A DNA stretch of 64,000 bases from Melieria omissa. Lineage: Eukaryota > Arthropoda > Insecta > Diptera > Ulidiidae. The position numbers and the translations under genes are program-made. The stretch spans positions 28,776,298-28,840,297 of the forward strand of contig OZ020267.1 in the NCBI GenBank assembly GCA_963971225.1, in the 5' to 3' direction. The notes under the pieces were generated by a model. It made no database searches and was not told where the DNA came from. It was given only the letters and a program-made list of their open reading frames with translations. Position 1 is the first letter of the stretch, and every line of letters starts with the position of its first letter. Below, piece by piece: positions 10,836-20,879 of the stretch.

Positions 10836-12180
10836 TCGAACTGATATGACCATTATATCATAATCCCATCCAAATCGGACAACTAGTTTAAAAGATATTC
10901 ATTTTTTTATTTACTAAATTTTTTCTTCCAATTAAGAACGAACGCTAAGGGAAATTGTAACTTATCTAATATTAAAAAAAATATAAGAATTAAAATTGGT
11001 TTGGGGCACTTTATCTTTTCTTACACGGCTATAGTGTTTTCTTTACTAAATGTTTTAAGTACTTTAAGAAAAGAGCAGCATCACGGCCACCAAATCAAAT
11101 TTGTCGCTGTTTGGAGAAAATTTCAGTATCACATCGGCTAAGCTAAATTAAGAAATTGAATTGGTTGACGTATTGATTCAACTAACACACATTGGTATAC
11201 TACTCTTTCAAATCTGTGAAGAAACATAATGGGTCTTTTTATACCTAATAGTCCAATTGAACCTGCAAATCTTTTCTGTTACCAAACCGATAACTTAAGA
11301 AAATGCAAACATAACTTGCAACCTTTACCTTCCATTTGAACCATAAATCGTAGAATTTTTTAAAGACCTGGAAAAACTACTTAAACGCAAAACATGTTGA
11401 ATTTATTAAATGAATTTGAAATTATTTGACTCTTTGCTACACAAAAGTGTTCTAATTTAAAATTATTCCGCAGAAGCAACGCCACTTGCTGGTTTTTCAA
11501 ATTCCTGCAAAGAGCTGCTTGCAAAACTCACTCACGGCTATGATTTATATTTTGAAACCAAATGATACAACAGAGCTTACTAGATAGAAATTAAAGATTG
11601 GGTTCATAAAAAGTGCGTACGCTGTCAAAAAAAAATGAAAGTAAAAACTCAATTCAAATTTCCGGAAAGGGTTAAAGCAGATTTCCTACTGCAGCATCAA
11701 AGTGAAATCATTTTGCCTATCAAAATAACATCAACGTATCCTATTTTTGCCAGCCAGCTTATTCTATTCTATTTCTTTCTATTTTTTTCTATTCATATAA
11801 CAAAGATTTCTCTAAGCTAACCCACAAACAAAACCACTGCAAGGTTGTATTATGAGACTTTTTGATGCCGTAACACAGATAATGTAAAATAACATAGAAA
11901 TGTGTGTAACATGAATGAGGAGAGAGAGACGAGCGAATTTTTCAAGTTATTGTTGTAATGTGATTGAGTGATTTGGGTAAAATTACTTTGATGACAGTTT
12001 GCAAAATTTGCAAAATTTCTATTAGTCAATGGTTGGACTGCTTGTAGAGTCATTTTTAATACAACAAAATTTAATTTGTGTGTTACAAACATCATACATT
12101 TTTAAAGACAACGTTTTTTATGAATGAAATTTCGGCTTGAGAGTCAAGAAGTGTGCTTTTTCTCGACACACTGTCATGTT
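10836..12180. other. Single-copy AT-rich DNA
   Basis: I see no gene, RNA or clear repeat. The open frames here (for example 11,850-12,095 minus) are not protein-like. Confidence 0.4.
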
Positions 12181-13384
12181 GTTTTCATTAACTTTTGAAT
12201 CTTTTAGTCAGATCATTTAGTCAGATCTTTGCGGTCAGATATTTGTTCAAAGGTGCAGTGCGCACTTGGAGGTTAAGCATTTCAAGTCGGCCTGCGCTTA
12301 TCCTTGGGAATGTCCTTATTTGCGGGGCATGTACGGTTCCAAGTGCAGCACTTGCGTTTACATTGTACACAGCTGTGCATATACATACATATGTACACAA
12401 ATGCATGTTGTGTTAGTGAGCTTGTGTGTGTGTGTCTTAGTATGCAATGAACTTGCAGCGCTGAAATGTGGCGCACAATTCAATGGCAAGCGAGCGCCAC
12501 ATTGTCACCGAAACAAACACACACATACACACAAAACCACAAGCCACACAAAACTAGAATGAAAAAAAGACTGCTGCAAGAGGAGAATAATTCAACGGAA
12601 GCGTAAAACAGTTGGCGGTGGGCGAAAATGCCACGGAAACGGATGTGAAATAAGGTTAAAAGCCACTTAAGACTTGCGCCAGTAATTGTGGCGCATAACT
12701 CAAGTAAGTTGCGCGAATACAGTTGCCAGCATGGCACACAACAGTAGAGCACAGCGCGTCGCTGCAAATGCAGCAGTCAGCAACTAAAGCAGCAGCAGCC
12801 AGCCAGAAGCAGTCAGAAGCAAGACAAGACAGGCCAAAGCTGATAATGAGAACTCGCGCACACATTCCTGGCTGTTTTGTCTCTTCGAGATGCTGCAAAC
12901 TGCCAACGCTCTTGCTTACTTGATGCATTTAAGTACACACACACATCCATATAAACATTAAATAAATTGTTTGTGTGTGTGTGCAAGTGCTGCATTTTCT
13001 GCTTAAATTAAATTCTACTTATTTGTTTTTGCAGCATTTGTTCTTCGAGTAGAGCTTTAGCGAAAAGCTGTGCTTATTATGCGCCATTTTGTTAAGTAAA
13101 ATAAGATTCACTATTTGTTGAAAAGAAAACTAAACACAACTGTAGGGTTGCACAGTTAAAATTCTATTATAAATTACAAGATTCCAGTTCAAAAACTTAT
13201 AAATAATAAATAAATAAAAACCTAAAATTCAAAATATTAGAAATAAACTTTAATTAATTTAATTCATGGCAGCCCTAAACTGTAGGTTAGTGCAAATATT
13301 TAACACGTTTCGTAATTCGTAATTCGCAATTATGCTGTCCACCTGTCCAACTCCTACAAACATTCTCATTCCATGTTTTTCTTT
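12181..13384. other. Single-copy block with CA/GT tracts
   Basis: Moderately GC-rich DNA at 12,240-12,930 with GCAGCAGC-type runs near 12,790 and (CA)n/(GT)n tracts near 12,424, 12,518, 12,937 and 12,973. Overlapping open frames on both strands reflect composition. No domain is recognisable. Confidence 0.35.
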
Positions 13385-13512
13385 CAGCCGTTCGAGCACA
13401 GAGCCCACAACGCTGAAGCACAGCCTTTCGTTGTCTGAGGTAGCAAATGTCGCATGTTCTACTAATCTCAATGGCACATATGACATTCATTTGTGGAGAC
13501 AACGATTTGCTG
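13385..13512. repeat. Dispersed ~120-bp segment with short hairpin (copy A)
   Basis: Matches the segment at about 33,293-33,420. The core contains GTCGCATGT and ACATATGAC as inverted arms at 13,449-13,484 around CTACTAATCTCAATGG. The equivalent arms in the other copy are GTCGTATGT and ACATACGAC. Probably a relic of a dispersed repeat. Confidence 0.5.
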
Positions 13513-13740
13513 CTCTCGCCAAGTTATGTTTTATTCAACATGAGCGCCAATGAAAATGCAGACAGTGGCGCTTTAACCCAACAATGAGCAGATGTGGAAA
13601 CATGTAGAAGTCAGCTAAGCCATTCTAAGTAGTTGGCAGCATTTGATGGAATGAAGGCTTTGAAGGAATGTTACTTTTAGCAGGCTCTGTGCATAATTGA
13701 ACCTAATTTGAGGATACTCAGGGCATATGATATTTTTGTA

Positions 13741-14440
13741 TCAACAGATAGTCAAGACGTATGAAGACGCTGATCTCATATATGAGTCAACCTCGAGGCT
13801 GGTACTGGAAAGCCTGAAGCTACTAAATGGAATCAATAGACATAACCGCGTATTAATACTTGGTTTCAGAAACACTGGCCCATAGAGGGCAATAAAGAGG
13901 CAGAACGACTTGCGTGAGCGGTGGGTACCACGTATTTTACAGGGCCTGAACCATTTATAAGAGTGAGTAGATATAACATCGTAGACAGTTAGACTGAAGG
14001 TTAGGTTGGTTAGGTTGGCTATTAGGTTGGTTAGTAAAGAACCAGTAATTAAATCAAATATCTTCCTTGACGACTTCAATTTGACATGGAGCACTTTTTG
14101 CATTAATCTATACAAGCATCCACTGCGCCAGGCCACTGGCTTCCTAAGGCATATTGCAGCCTAAGGAAGCACATGCCACTAAAAAATGTTCCTGAAGAAC
14201 TTCAACTCGAAATTAAGCTCTTTATGCCTCGATCTAACTAAGTATTAGAAGCAACAGGTAGAAGGAAGATTAGGAAGGAAGATTAAGTAAACACATGTCC
14301 ATGCTTGAGCTAAGTAGATGAAGGAACCACTTGCTGGTTCTGTGAAAGAGACGAAGAAACACCAGAACAGATTATCATCCACTGCAAAGCTGTATTCCAC
14401 AGCAGGACACCACATCGTCAGTACCATCTAGAAAGTAGAG
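13741..14440 (+). pseudogene. Relic of Jockey/I-type LINE ORF2 (RNase H region and 3' end)
   Basis: Translating the plus strand in several frames gives the signature of the RNase H and C-terminal part of a non-LTR retrotransposon polyprotein. SRLVLESLKLLNGINRHNRV runs into a frame-shifted block with EGNKEAERLA (the GNEEAD-type motif) and GPEPFIRVS near 13,880-13,975. Then AYCSLRKHMPLKNV appears near 14,150, and a zinc-knuckle-like CWFCERDEETPEQIIIHC near 14,333-14,386. Several frameshifts and stops separate the pieces, so it is a dead fragment. The reverse transcriptase part is not visible. A TTAGG-like run (13,999-14,035) interrupts it. Confidence 0.7.
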
Positions 14441-15479
14441 CCGTCAAACACCTACGAAAATACTAAGTTTCATTAGGGTTTCATTAGAGATTAAGGACGT
14501 CCTTTAATAGCAAATTGGGGCCACAAAAGATCAATCAATGGACGAAGTATACAACACCCATACTACCATCCCATCTTATGCAACTAGTTAGGTAATAGGT
14601 TAATGTCCTATGACACGTGCCGTACTGCACATCGGTTCCTCCTGTTACCAAAAAATTACCAAACTGGATAAATTATATGTAATTTTTTATACCGTCACTC
14701 AAGTCTTCTTTTAGTTAAAACTTTTGTAGTACGAAATATGTGTGTTATTGAAGGATAAACTTTTTCATTTCTGGATATGTTAGTAGATATGGAAAAGTAT
14801 CGATAGTTGGCTCATTCGATATTTTCGAAAGTTTGAGTAAAAAACTTCAAAGATATTATTGAAAAAAAAAAGTTGTATATTACTAAATAACCGACAATTG
14901 TACTGAAAAATTGATATTGCTATTGATTGATATTAAAAGTTTTTATCAACTTTGATGACATTATCAGCCATTTTGGATATTTGGTTTATTTTTGAAAGAC
15001 ATAGAGGTTAGAGGATTCGGTGGTTTGTGGTGTATACAAATCTTTACTATCGAAAAAAAATCGATTAATTTCTCACAAATCGTTGCTTTATTGTGCCTGT
15101 TTCGTGACTGTTTGACAAAGGCAACACCGTAATCATGCCTCAGCTTTCGTATTTACAGGACTGGGCCCCTTGTAAGTATTTCTGTTCCCAAAACCCATGA
15201 CAAGATGGAGAATTTGCCACGCTTGAGGAGATAAAGACCCATCGCTGGAAGAGATCAAAGCTACTTATATCAAAAAGTATGTCAAAAAGTGCATATGTCA
15301 CTTTCAAACAGAGAGTTGGTAGCGTTTTTCATAATTTTTACGGCATATAATTTCGATTCCTTGCTGCGAGGGCAACCTTACCGAATGAAATGTATTTTAA
15401 TTTGTTGTTAGTTAAGTTGTGATTTGAACTAACATATGGTTACAAGTCCATTGACTCACAATCGAAAATGTTAACTACT
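14441..15479. other. Single-copy AT-rich DNA
   Basis: No gene or structured repeat recognised. Confidence 0.4.
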
Positions 15480-15996
15480 GAGTTGTATGTCAGGTTTTTT
15501 AATGGAAGAAAAGAAACGAAATGGTTTTACATGGAATAGAATAAATAATACGATTACAGGTGACAGACAATAATGCAGTAAATCAATTTAGAACCACTTT
15601 AATACTTTTATTTGTTGTTGGATTCTATTGACTGCTGAATATTTAGAAGTTCAGTTCATTTCAAATGAAAAGTGGGTTCTTCAATTCGAACAATTCAAAG
15701 CAATTCTAATTCCGATTCCGAAATGTTTAAGATGAAATAAAAATAGGATTACAACTGACAGACAATGGTACAGTAAACCGAGAACAACTAGCATCAATTC
15801 CCACAAATAATTTTCCCGAGTTTGGAATTCAAGTATCGATAAAATGAAACATTTTTTAAAATGGAATAAAAATAGGATTACAGGTGACAGTGAATCAATC
15901 GTTCATTTAAGCCGAATAGCGCAAAGCAATTCCAATTCTGTGAACCAATAAAATGCAAAAATGTTTAAGATGAAATAAAAGTAGGAGTACAACTGA
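15480..15996. repeat. Short irregular tandem array (left part)
   Basis: Units share (A/G)GATTACA(G/A)(G/C)TGACAG, a CAGTAAATCAATT-type block, TTTAGATGAAATAAAA-like blocks and GGTTCTTCAATTCG. The array resumes at 19,298 after the LINE insertion with AGTGAATCAATTAAGAACC, which matches unit 1 near 15,578. Monomer spacing is irregular (roughly 130-195 bp). Confidence 0.65.
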
Positions 15997-16009
15997 CAGA
16001 TAATGACGC
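15997..16009. repeat. Target-site duplication of the RTE element (left copy)
   Basis: CAGATAATGACGC, 13 bp, is identical to 19,285-19,297. It flanks the 3' end of the minus-strand element. Confidence 0.93.
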
Positions 16010-16042
16010 TTACTTACTTACTTAACTGGCCATAACAACCCG

Positions 16043-19027
16043 TTATCGGGTTACGGCCTGCCGCAAAACTTCTCTCCAGGCGCCTCTGCTTCGCGCGCGC
16101 CTTCTCCAGTTGGTCACACCAAGAGATACCAGGGCCTCTTCCACTTGGTCCTTCCACCGGAGACACGGCCTCCCTCTTCGCCGTCGACCTCCAACCATCG
16201 CATCGAATGCCTTTTTCGCCGGAGCTTCGTCGTCCATGCGGCAGACATGACCGAGCCAGCGTAGCCGCTGGATGTTAATTCGCTGCGCTACGTCCATGTC
16301 CTTATACAGCTCATACAGCTCGTTATTGGTTCGTATGCGATAGTCGTCACCAACCCGAACAGGGCCGAAGATTTTGCGAAGCACCTTCCTCTCGAACACT
16401 CCAAGGGCCGCTATGTCGTTTCGTGTCATTGTCCAAGCTTCAGCGCCATAGAGGAGCACGGGCAAGATAAGCGTCCTATAGAGTGCAAGTTTTGTCGGTC
16501 GAGAGAGGTCTCTACTTCTCAATTGCCTACCGAGACCGTAGTAGCACCTGTTGGCAAGAGTTATCCTTCGCTTTATCTCCAGACTGACATCATTGCTGCT
16601 GTTGATGGCGGTGCCAAGGTAGACGAATTCCTTGACAACTTCAAAAGCATACCTGTCGGCCTCGACGTGAGACCCTAGCCGCTGCGAGTCCCTGCGTGTA
16701 GACAGCATATACTTCGTCTTGCCCTCATTTACCACCAGACCCATTTTGGCAGATTCTCTTTCGATAGCCGCAAAGGCAGCGGTGACATCTCGCTTGTTAC
16801 GTCCGATGACATCAATATCATCAGCGTAAGCAAGGAGCTGGACACTTTTGTTGAAAATTGTGCCATTACGATGTACACCGGCCTTGCGCAGAACACTCTC
16901 CATGGTGAAGTTGAAGAGGTCGCAGGACAAAGGATCGCCCTGTCTGAAACCTCGAACGGTATCAAAGGGGTCGGAGAGGTCACTTCCAACCTTGACGGAG
17001 CTGCGCGTATTGCTCAACGTCGCTCTGCAAAGTCTAACGAGCTTTGCAGGGATACCAAGTTCAGACAATGCGGCATATAGGCGATCCCTTATCGGGCTAT
17101 CGAATGCTGCCTTGTAATCGATGAAGAGATGGTGTGTATCGATTTGGTTCTCATGGGTCTTCTCCAGGATTTGGCGTAGAGTGAATATCTGGTCGATGGT
17201 GGACTTACCAGGTCTAAAGCCGCACTGATAAGGTCCAATCAGCGCCTTGGCGAGTGGCTTTAGTCTTTCACATAATACGCTCGTCAGGACCTTGTATGCA
17301 ATGGGAAGTAGGCTGATACCCCTGTAGTTGGCGCATATTGTTGGGTCGCCTTTCTTCAGCACAGGACAAAGGGCACTGAGGTTCCAATCGTTGGGCATTC
17401 GTTCCTCCAGCCATATTTTGCAAATGAGCTGATGCATGCACCCAATCAGCTGACCGCCGCCGGCCTTGAACAATTCAGCTGGTAGCCCATCCGGCCCTGC
17501 AGCTTTGTTGTTCTTGAGTCGCTGGATAGCGACCCGGACCTCGTCATGGCTGGGTGGTGGCACATCCACACCGTCGTCGTCGATTGATGCCATCTGGACA
17601 TCTTCACCACTGGCGGTATTGTTCCTTTCGTCGCCTGCGAGCAGCTTGGTGAAGTGCTCCTTCCACAACCTCAGCACACCCTGCGCATCCGTAACCAGAT
17701 CCCCGTTTTCGTCTCTGCAAGAAGATGCCCCAGGCTTAAATCCTTCCGTAAGACGCTTAACTTTTTGGAAGAATTTTCGGGCGTCATTCCTGCTCCTGCA
17801 CTCCTCGATTTCCTCACGCTCGCGCCTTTCTTGCTCCCGTTTCTTGCGTCTAAAAAGGCACCTCTCTTTCTTCCTCTCCTCCCGGTATTTTGCTGTCATG
17901 GCTCGCGTGGCGGCCGACTGCAGGGTCTTCTTGTATGCAGCATTCTTCACTGCAGTGGCTGCGCGACACTCTTCATCGTACCATTGGTTTTTTGGTGGTG
18001 GGCGTCGAAAACCAAGGACATTTTCTGCGGCGACGCGCATAGAGTGGGATAAGTGAGCCCATAATCCGCCGATGTCATCAGGTGGAGAGGGGGAGCGACC
18101 GAGCTGGTTGGAGAGTTGAGCGGAGTAGGCTTCGGCTACCCCTTGTGATCGCAGCTTACTGGTGTCCAGCTTTCTTCGCAAACTAGGTTGTGCGGTCTTC
18201 GCTGCGCAAAGACGCATGCGTACCTTGGCTGCAACAAGGTAGTGGTCCGAGTCGATGTTGGGTCCTCGGAACGTGCGCACATCTAGAATGCTAGAAGCAT
18301 GCCTTCCATCAATCACAATGTGATCAATCTGGTTGCGGGTGGATTGATCGGGGGATAACCAGGTGGCCTTGTGGATATCGAGGTGCTGGAATCTGGTGCT
18401 ACTAACTACCATGTTTCGTGCCGCGGCGAAATCGATCAGCCTCAGACCGTTGTTCGAAGTGGTCCCATGGAGGCTGAACTGCCCGACTGTGGGGCCAAAG
18501 ATGCCTTCTCGCCCGACCTTTGCGTTGAAGTCCCCGAGGACAATTTTGACGTCATGGGCCGGGCACCTGTCGTAGACGTCCTCGAGCTTCGCATAGAAGG
18601 CATCCTTGGTCGCATCGTCCTTCTCTTCCGTCGGGGCGTGCGCGCAAATCAGGCTGATGCTAAAGTATTTAGCTTTGATGCGGATCGAAGCCAGCCGTTC
18701 GTTCACCGGAGTGAACCGAGAGACGTGGTGGCGAAGTCTCTTGCTGACCACAAATCCGCAGCCAAATTCGCGCTTCTCCGCATGGCAGCTGTAGTAGATA
18801 TCGCAGTCTGCTCGCTTGGAGCAACCTTGTCCTGTCCATCGCATTTCCTGGATGGCGGTGATGTCAGCCTTACATTTCGTGAGGGCTTCCGCCAGTTGGA
18901 TAGAGGCACCTTCCCTATAGAGGGTCCGGACATTCCAGGTGCATATCCTCAAATCATGGTCCTTGAATCGTTTGCTGTGGTCGTCAACATTGTGGGTTCC
19001 TTCCGAGGCTTGCTTTTTGGCTTTCAT
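16043..19027 (-). CDS. RTE-type endonuclease / reverse transcriptase, 994 aa, intact
   Basis: One polypeptide nicks target DNA and copies element RNA onto the free end. I start at ATG 19,027. The frame is open 16 codons further up to a TTG, without an ATG, before a stop at 19,079-19,081. Residues 27-270 form an APE-type endonuclease: TWN (Asn32), QEMRW (Glu61), AHAP (129-132), GDFN (Asp166, Asn168), NQIDHI (Asp235) and SDH (260-262). Residues ~380-410 are highly charged (Arg/Glu/Lys) and may form a helix. Residues ~490-770 are the reverse transcriptase: KAAGPDG (508-514), FIDYKAAFD (Asp637), RQGDPLS (695-701) and the catalytic YADD (734-737). The C-terminal region has an RRRRGRP basic patch (947-954) and ends RGAWREVLRQAVTR, resembling BovB/RTE proteins. 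All key residues are present, and the length is normal for the clade. Clade assignment is from memory of the family. Confidence 0.93.
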   Translation of the reverse strand: MKAKKQASEGTHNVDDHSKRFKDHDLRICTWNVRTLYREGASIQLAEALTKCKADITAIQEMRWTGQGCSKRADCDIYYSCHAEKREFGCGFVVSKRLRHHVSRFTPVNERLASIRIKAKYFSISLICAHAPTEEKDDATKDAFYAKLEDVYDRCPAHDVKIVLGDFNAKVGREGIFGPTVGQFSLHGTTSNNGLRLIDFAAARNMVVSSTRFQHLDIHKATWLSPDQSTRNQIDHIVIDGRHASSILDVRTFRGPNIDSDHYLVAAKVRMRLCAAKTAQPSLRRKLDTSKLRSQGVAEAYSAQLSNQLGRSPSPPDDIGGLWAHLSHSMRVAAENVLGFRRPPPKNQWYDEECRAATAVKNAAYKKTLQSAATRAMTAKYREERKKERCLFRRKKREQERREREEIEECRSRNDARKFFQKVKRLTEGFKPGASSCRDENGDLVTDAQGVLRLWKEHFTKLLAGDERNNTASGEDVQMASIDDDGVDVPPPSHDEVRVAIQRLKNNKAAGPDGLPAELFKAGGGQLIGCMHQLICKIWLEERMPNDWNLSALCPVLKKGDPTICANYRGISLLPIAYKVLTSVLCERLKPLAKALIGPYQCGFRPGKSTIDQIFTLRQILEKTHENQIDTHHLFIDYKAAFDSPIRDRLYAALSELGIPAKLVRLCRATLSNTRSSVKVGSDLSDPFDTVRGFRQGDPLSCDLFNFTMESVLRKAGVHRNGTIFNKSVQLLAYADDIDVIGRNKRDVTAAFAAIERESAKMGLVVNEGKTKYMLSTRRDSQRLGSHVEADRYAFEVVKEFVYLGTAINSSNDVSLEIKRRITLANRCYYGLGRQLRSRDLSRPTKLALYRTLILPVLLYGAEAWTMTRNDIAALGVFERKVLRKIFGPVRVGDDYRIRTNNELYELYKDMDVAQRINIQRLRWLGHVCRMDDEAPAKKAFDAMVGGRRRRGRPCLRWKDQVEEALVSLGVTNWRRRARSRGAWREVLRQAVTR

Positions 19028-19284
19028 TGGTATTTGGTTTTCCGTGGCGGGCACCAAACCCTGCGCACAACCCAAATTTTAAGTCCTGGGGATAGGACTC
19101 GCTGCACACATTAGTTCACTATTCAGCGGATGCCAAATAGCTATCCAGAAGGGCCGCGCGGAGGCTGTGCATCAGCTTGGATTGGACAGGGACAAGGATC
19201 GTTCTGGCGTTCGCCAGGTTGAACGCAATCAGAGACTTTACCTTGTATGTCCGCTCCCTTCCTTCCTGTCCGCTCCCTTCCTTC
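19028..19284 (-). promoter_or_regulatory. 5' region of the RTE element with duplicated 19-bp unit
   Basis: The non-coding leader of the element on the minus strand. Two tandem copies of a GGAAGGAAGGGAGCGGAC-type unit sit at the very 5' end. Some LINEs begin with short tandem units that carry the internal promoter. That role here is inference. Confidence 0.4.
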
Positions 19285-19297
19285 CAGATAATGACGC
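19285..19297. repeat. Target-site duplication of the RTE element (right copy)
   Basis: CAGATAATGACGC, identical to 15,997-16,009, next to the 5' end of the element. Confidence 0.93.
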
Positions 19298-19450
19298 AGT
19301 GAATCAATTAAGAACCACTAACTCACTTTGTTGTTGTAATCTATTGGTTACTGAATATTTGGAAGCTTCAGAATAAAAATGGGTTCTTCAATTCGTACAG
19401 CTCAAAGTAATTCTTACAAATTATTGTCCCTAGTTTAGGATCCAAGAATC
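19298..19450. repeat. Short irregular tandem array (right part)
   Basis: Continuation of the array at 15,480-15,996. AGTGAATCAATTAAGAACC, GAATATTTGGAAG and GGGTTCTTCAATTCG match the first unit near 15,578-15,700. Confidence 0.65.
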
Positions 19451-20879
19451 GTAGAAATGCAACTATTTTAAGCTCCATAACCCCAGTGTGCCATGTTGCC
19501 GCTTTATGAGCAAACGTGAAAAAATATTTCACAAGTATTTCGGGTCACGGCTATGGCACACAAAACAGTTCAAGTTAAACTTAAAGTTCAGCCTACAATA
19601 GTAAAGAAGTCACCACCCGTTGCCATAAAAGTCCATTCTTAACTCTTTTGCTTGGCTTGTAGACTCTTGGCGCGTCATAATTCCCCTCAACCATAAATTT
19701 GTATGCATCACAGCCGCAGCATCCTTTCGTCCTTGATTTTTTGTTTTTTTCGTAAACTCTCCTCAGCCTGCAGCGTGCTTGGTTCCGCTGTTGCAGCTAA
19801 GTAGCTGTGACAAGCGTGACACATTTACGTGGTATTTTATTCATTACCGTTTTAGAAATTCCCCCTCGTTGCCGCTCGCCGTCACTTTTATGCTCACTGC
19901 ACGTCGCTCAGCGTGTTAGTTTGCCACCTGGGGGCAATGCTTTTCAGCTTTATTGTGGTACTAAGTTGTGACATAAATCGCTACGGGACATAATGATCCA
20001 AGTCTTTTGATATTTGACCTTGAGAAATTAGAGCGTATGCGGGCCATGTCCAACCCTTGAGTGTGTGTGTGTTCCGGCACTTTTATTTATTTGTTCGAGT
20101 TCAAGTTGAAGAAAAACTAATTCAAAGTTAAAGAGCTAATTTGGAGCAGTTTTTCTAAAGAATTTTCATTTACTTAGTTTCTTTTGATCAAACTTTACTG
20201 AAGAAGACTTGAGACTAGTAATAAAAATACTTAAAACATGACACTGCAACTTAAGTAAGTTCTGTTTTTTATTTAATCAGCAAAACTTTAGCAAATTTTT
20301 CAACTCGAAATTTCGTCCATCCCGTACAACGTTCGTCGTGTTGTCGCACTGTGCCGTTTGCGGTGCGGTTTCTGGGCACACAAAATTTTCTGCCGCTGCC
20401 GCTGTTGATCCTTCGGTGCGTCCTTTGAATGTTAATTTCATTCCATTTTATTTTATTCTATTCGCCTTTATCCTGTTTTATTTTATGCATTTCCTGCTTG
20501 CTTGTTGACCTTCTCGACGCTGGCTTGTTGTGGTTGTTTCCGTCGGCTTCGTTTGCTGCGTTCGCGTATTACATTGTAATTATGGTAATTTGGCGAGTGC
20601 AGCTGTACTTGTAATGTGGAACAAATGTGTTGGCAGCTTGCTCACATTTTCGCTTGAATTTTAAATTTTACTTCACTTAAAAATGGTTTAAATTGAATGA
20701 ACAAGTAAGTTGTTAGTTCTGCCGTATGGGGAATATTTTTTGTAAATTAGTTGTTAATCGAACTGATTGAGTGAACTGGCGGAGTGAACTTAATCACTTT
20801 CTCAGTGATTAAGTAAAAGCTGTGTTATGTGAAATTTAAATATAAAAAATTTTTATAAAAAGTTTAAATTCTGTTAAAG
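19451..20879. other. Single-copy non-coding DNA
   Basis: Moderately GC-rich around 19,700-19,960 and 20,310-20,600. No exon is recognisable, and I see no repeats beyond a short (GT)n at about 20,062. Confidence 0.4.

Larger units (their letters stand above)
16010..19284 (-). mobile_element. Full-length RTE-type non-LTR retrotransposon, 3,275 bp
   Basis: The element is bounded by perfect 13-bp target duplications. Reading on the minus strand it has a ~200-bp 5' region (19,284-19,028), one intact ORF, and a very short 3' untranslated region (33 bp) that ends in TAAG tetramers (TTAAGTAAGTAAGTAAG). A short 3' region ending in a simple tandem repeat, rather than poly(A), is a known RTE-clade trait. 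The 5' end carries a 19-bp unit (GTCCGCTCCCTTCCTTCCT on the plus strand) in two tandem copies at about 19,248-19,285. It is markedly GC-richer than its surroundings. Intact ORF plus perfect duplication imply a recent insertion. It sits in a small tandem array. Confidence 0.92.

Noticed and set aside
17466..19114. Plus-strand open frames of 196, 132 and 247 codons
   Set aside because: Antisense shadows of the RTE ORF; GC-rich coding sequence lacks antisense stops.
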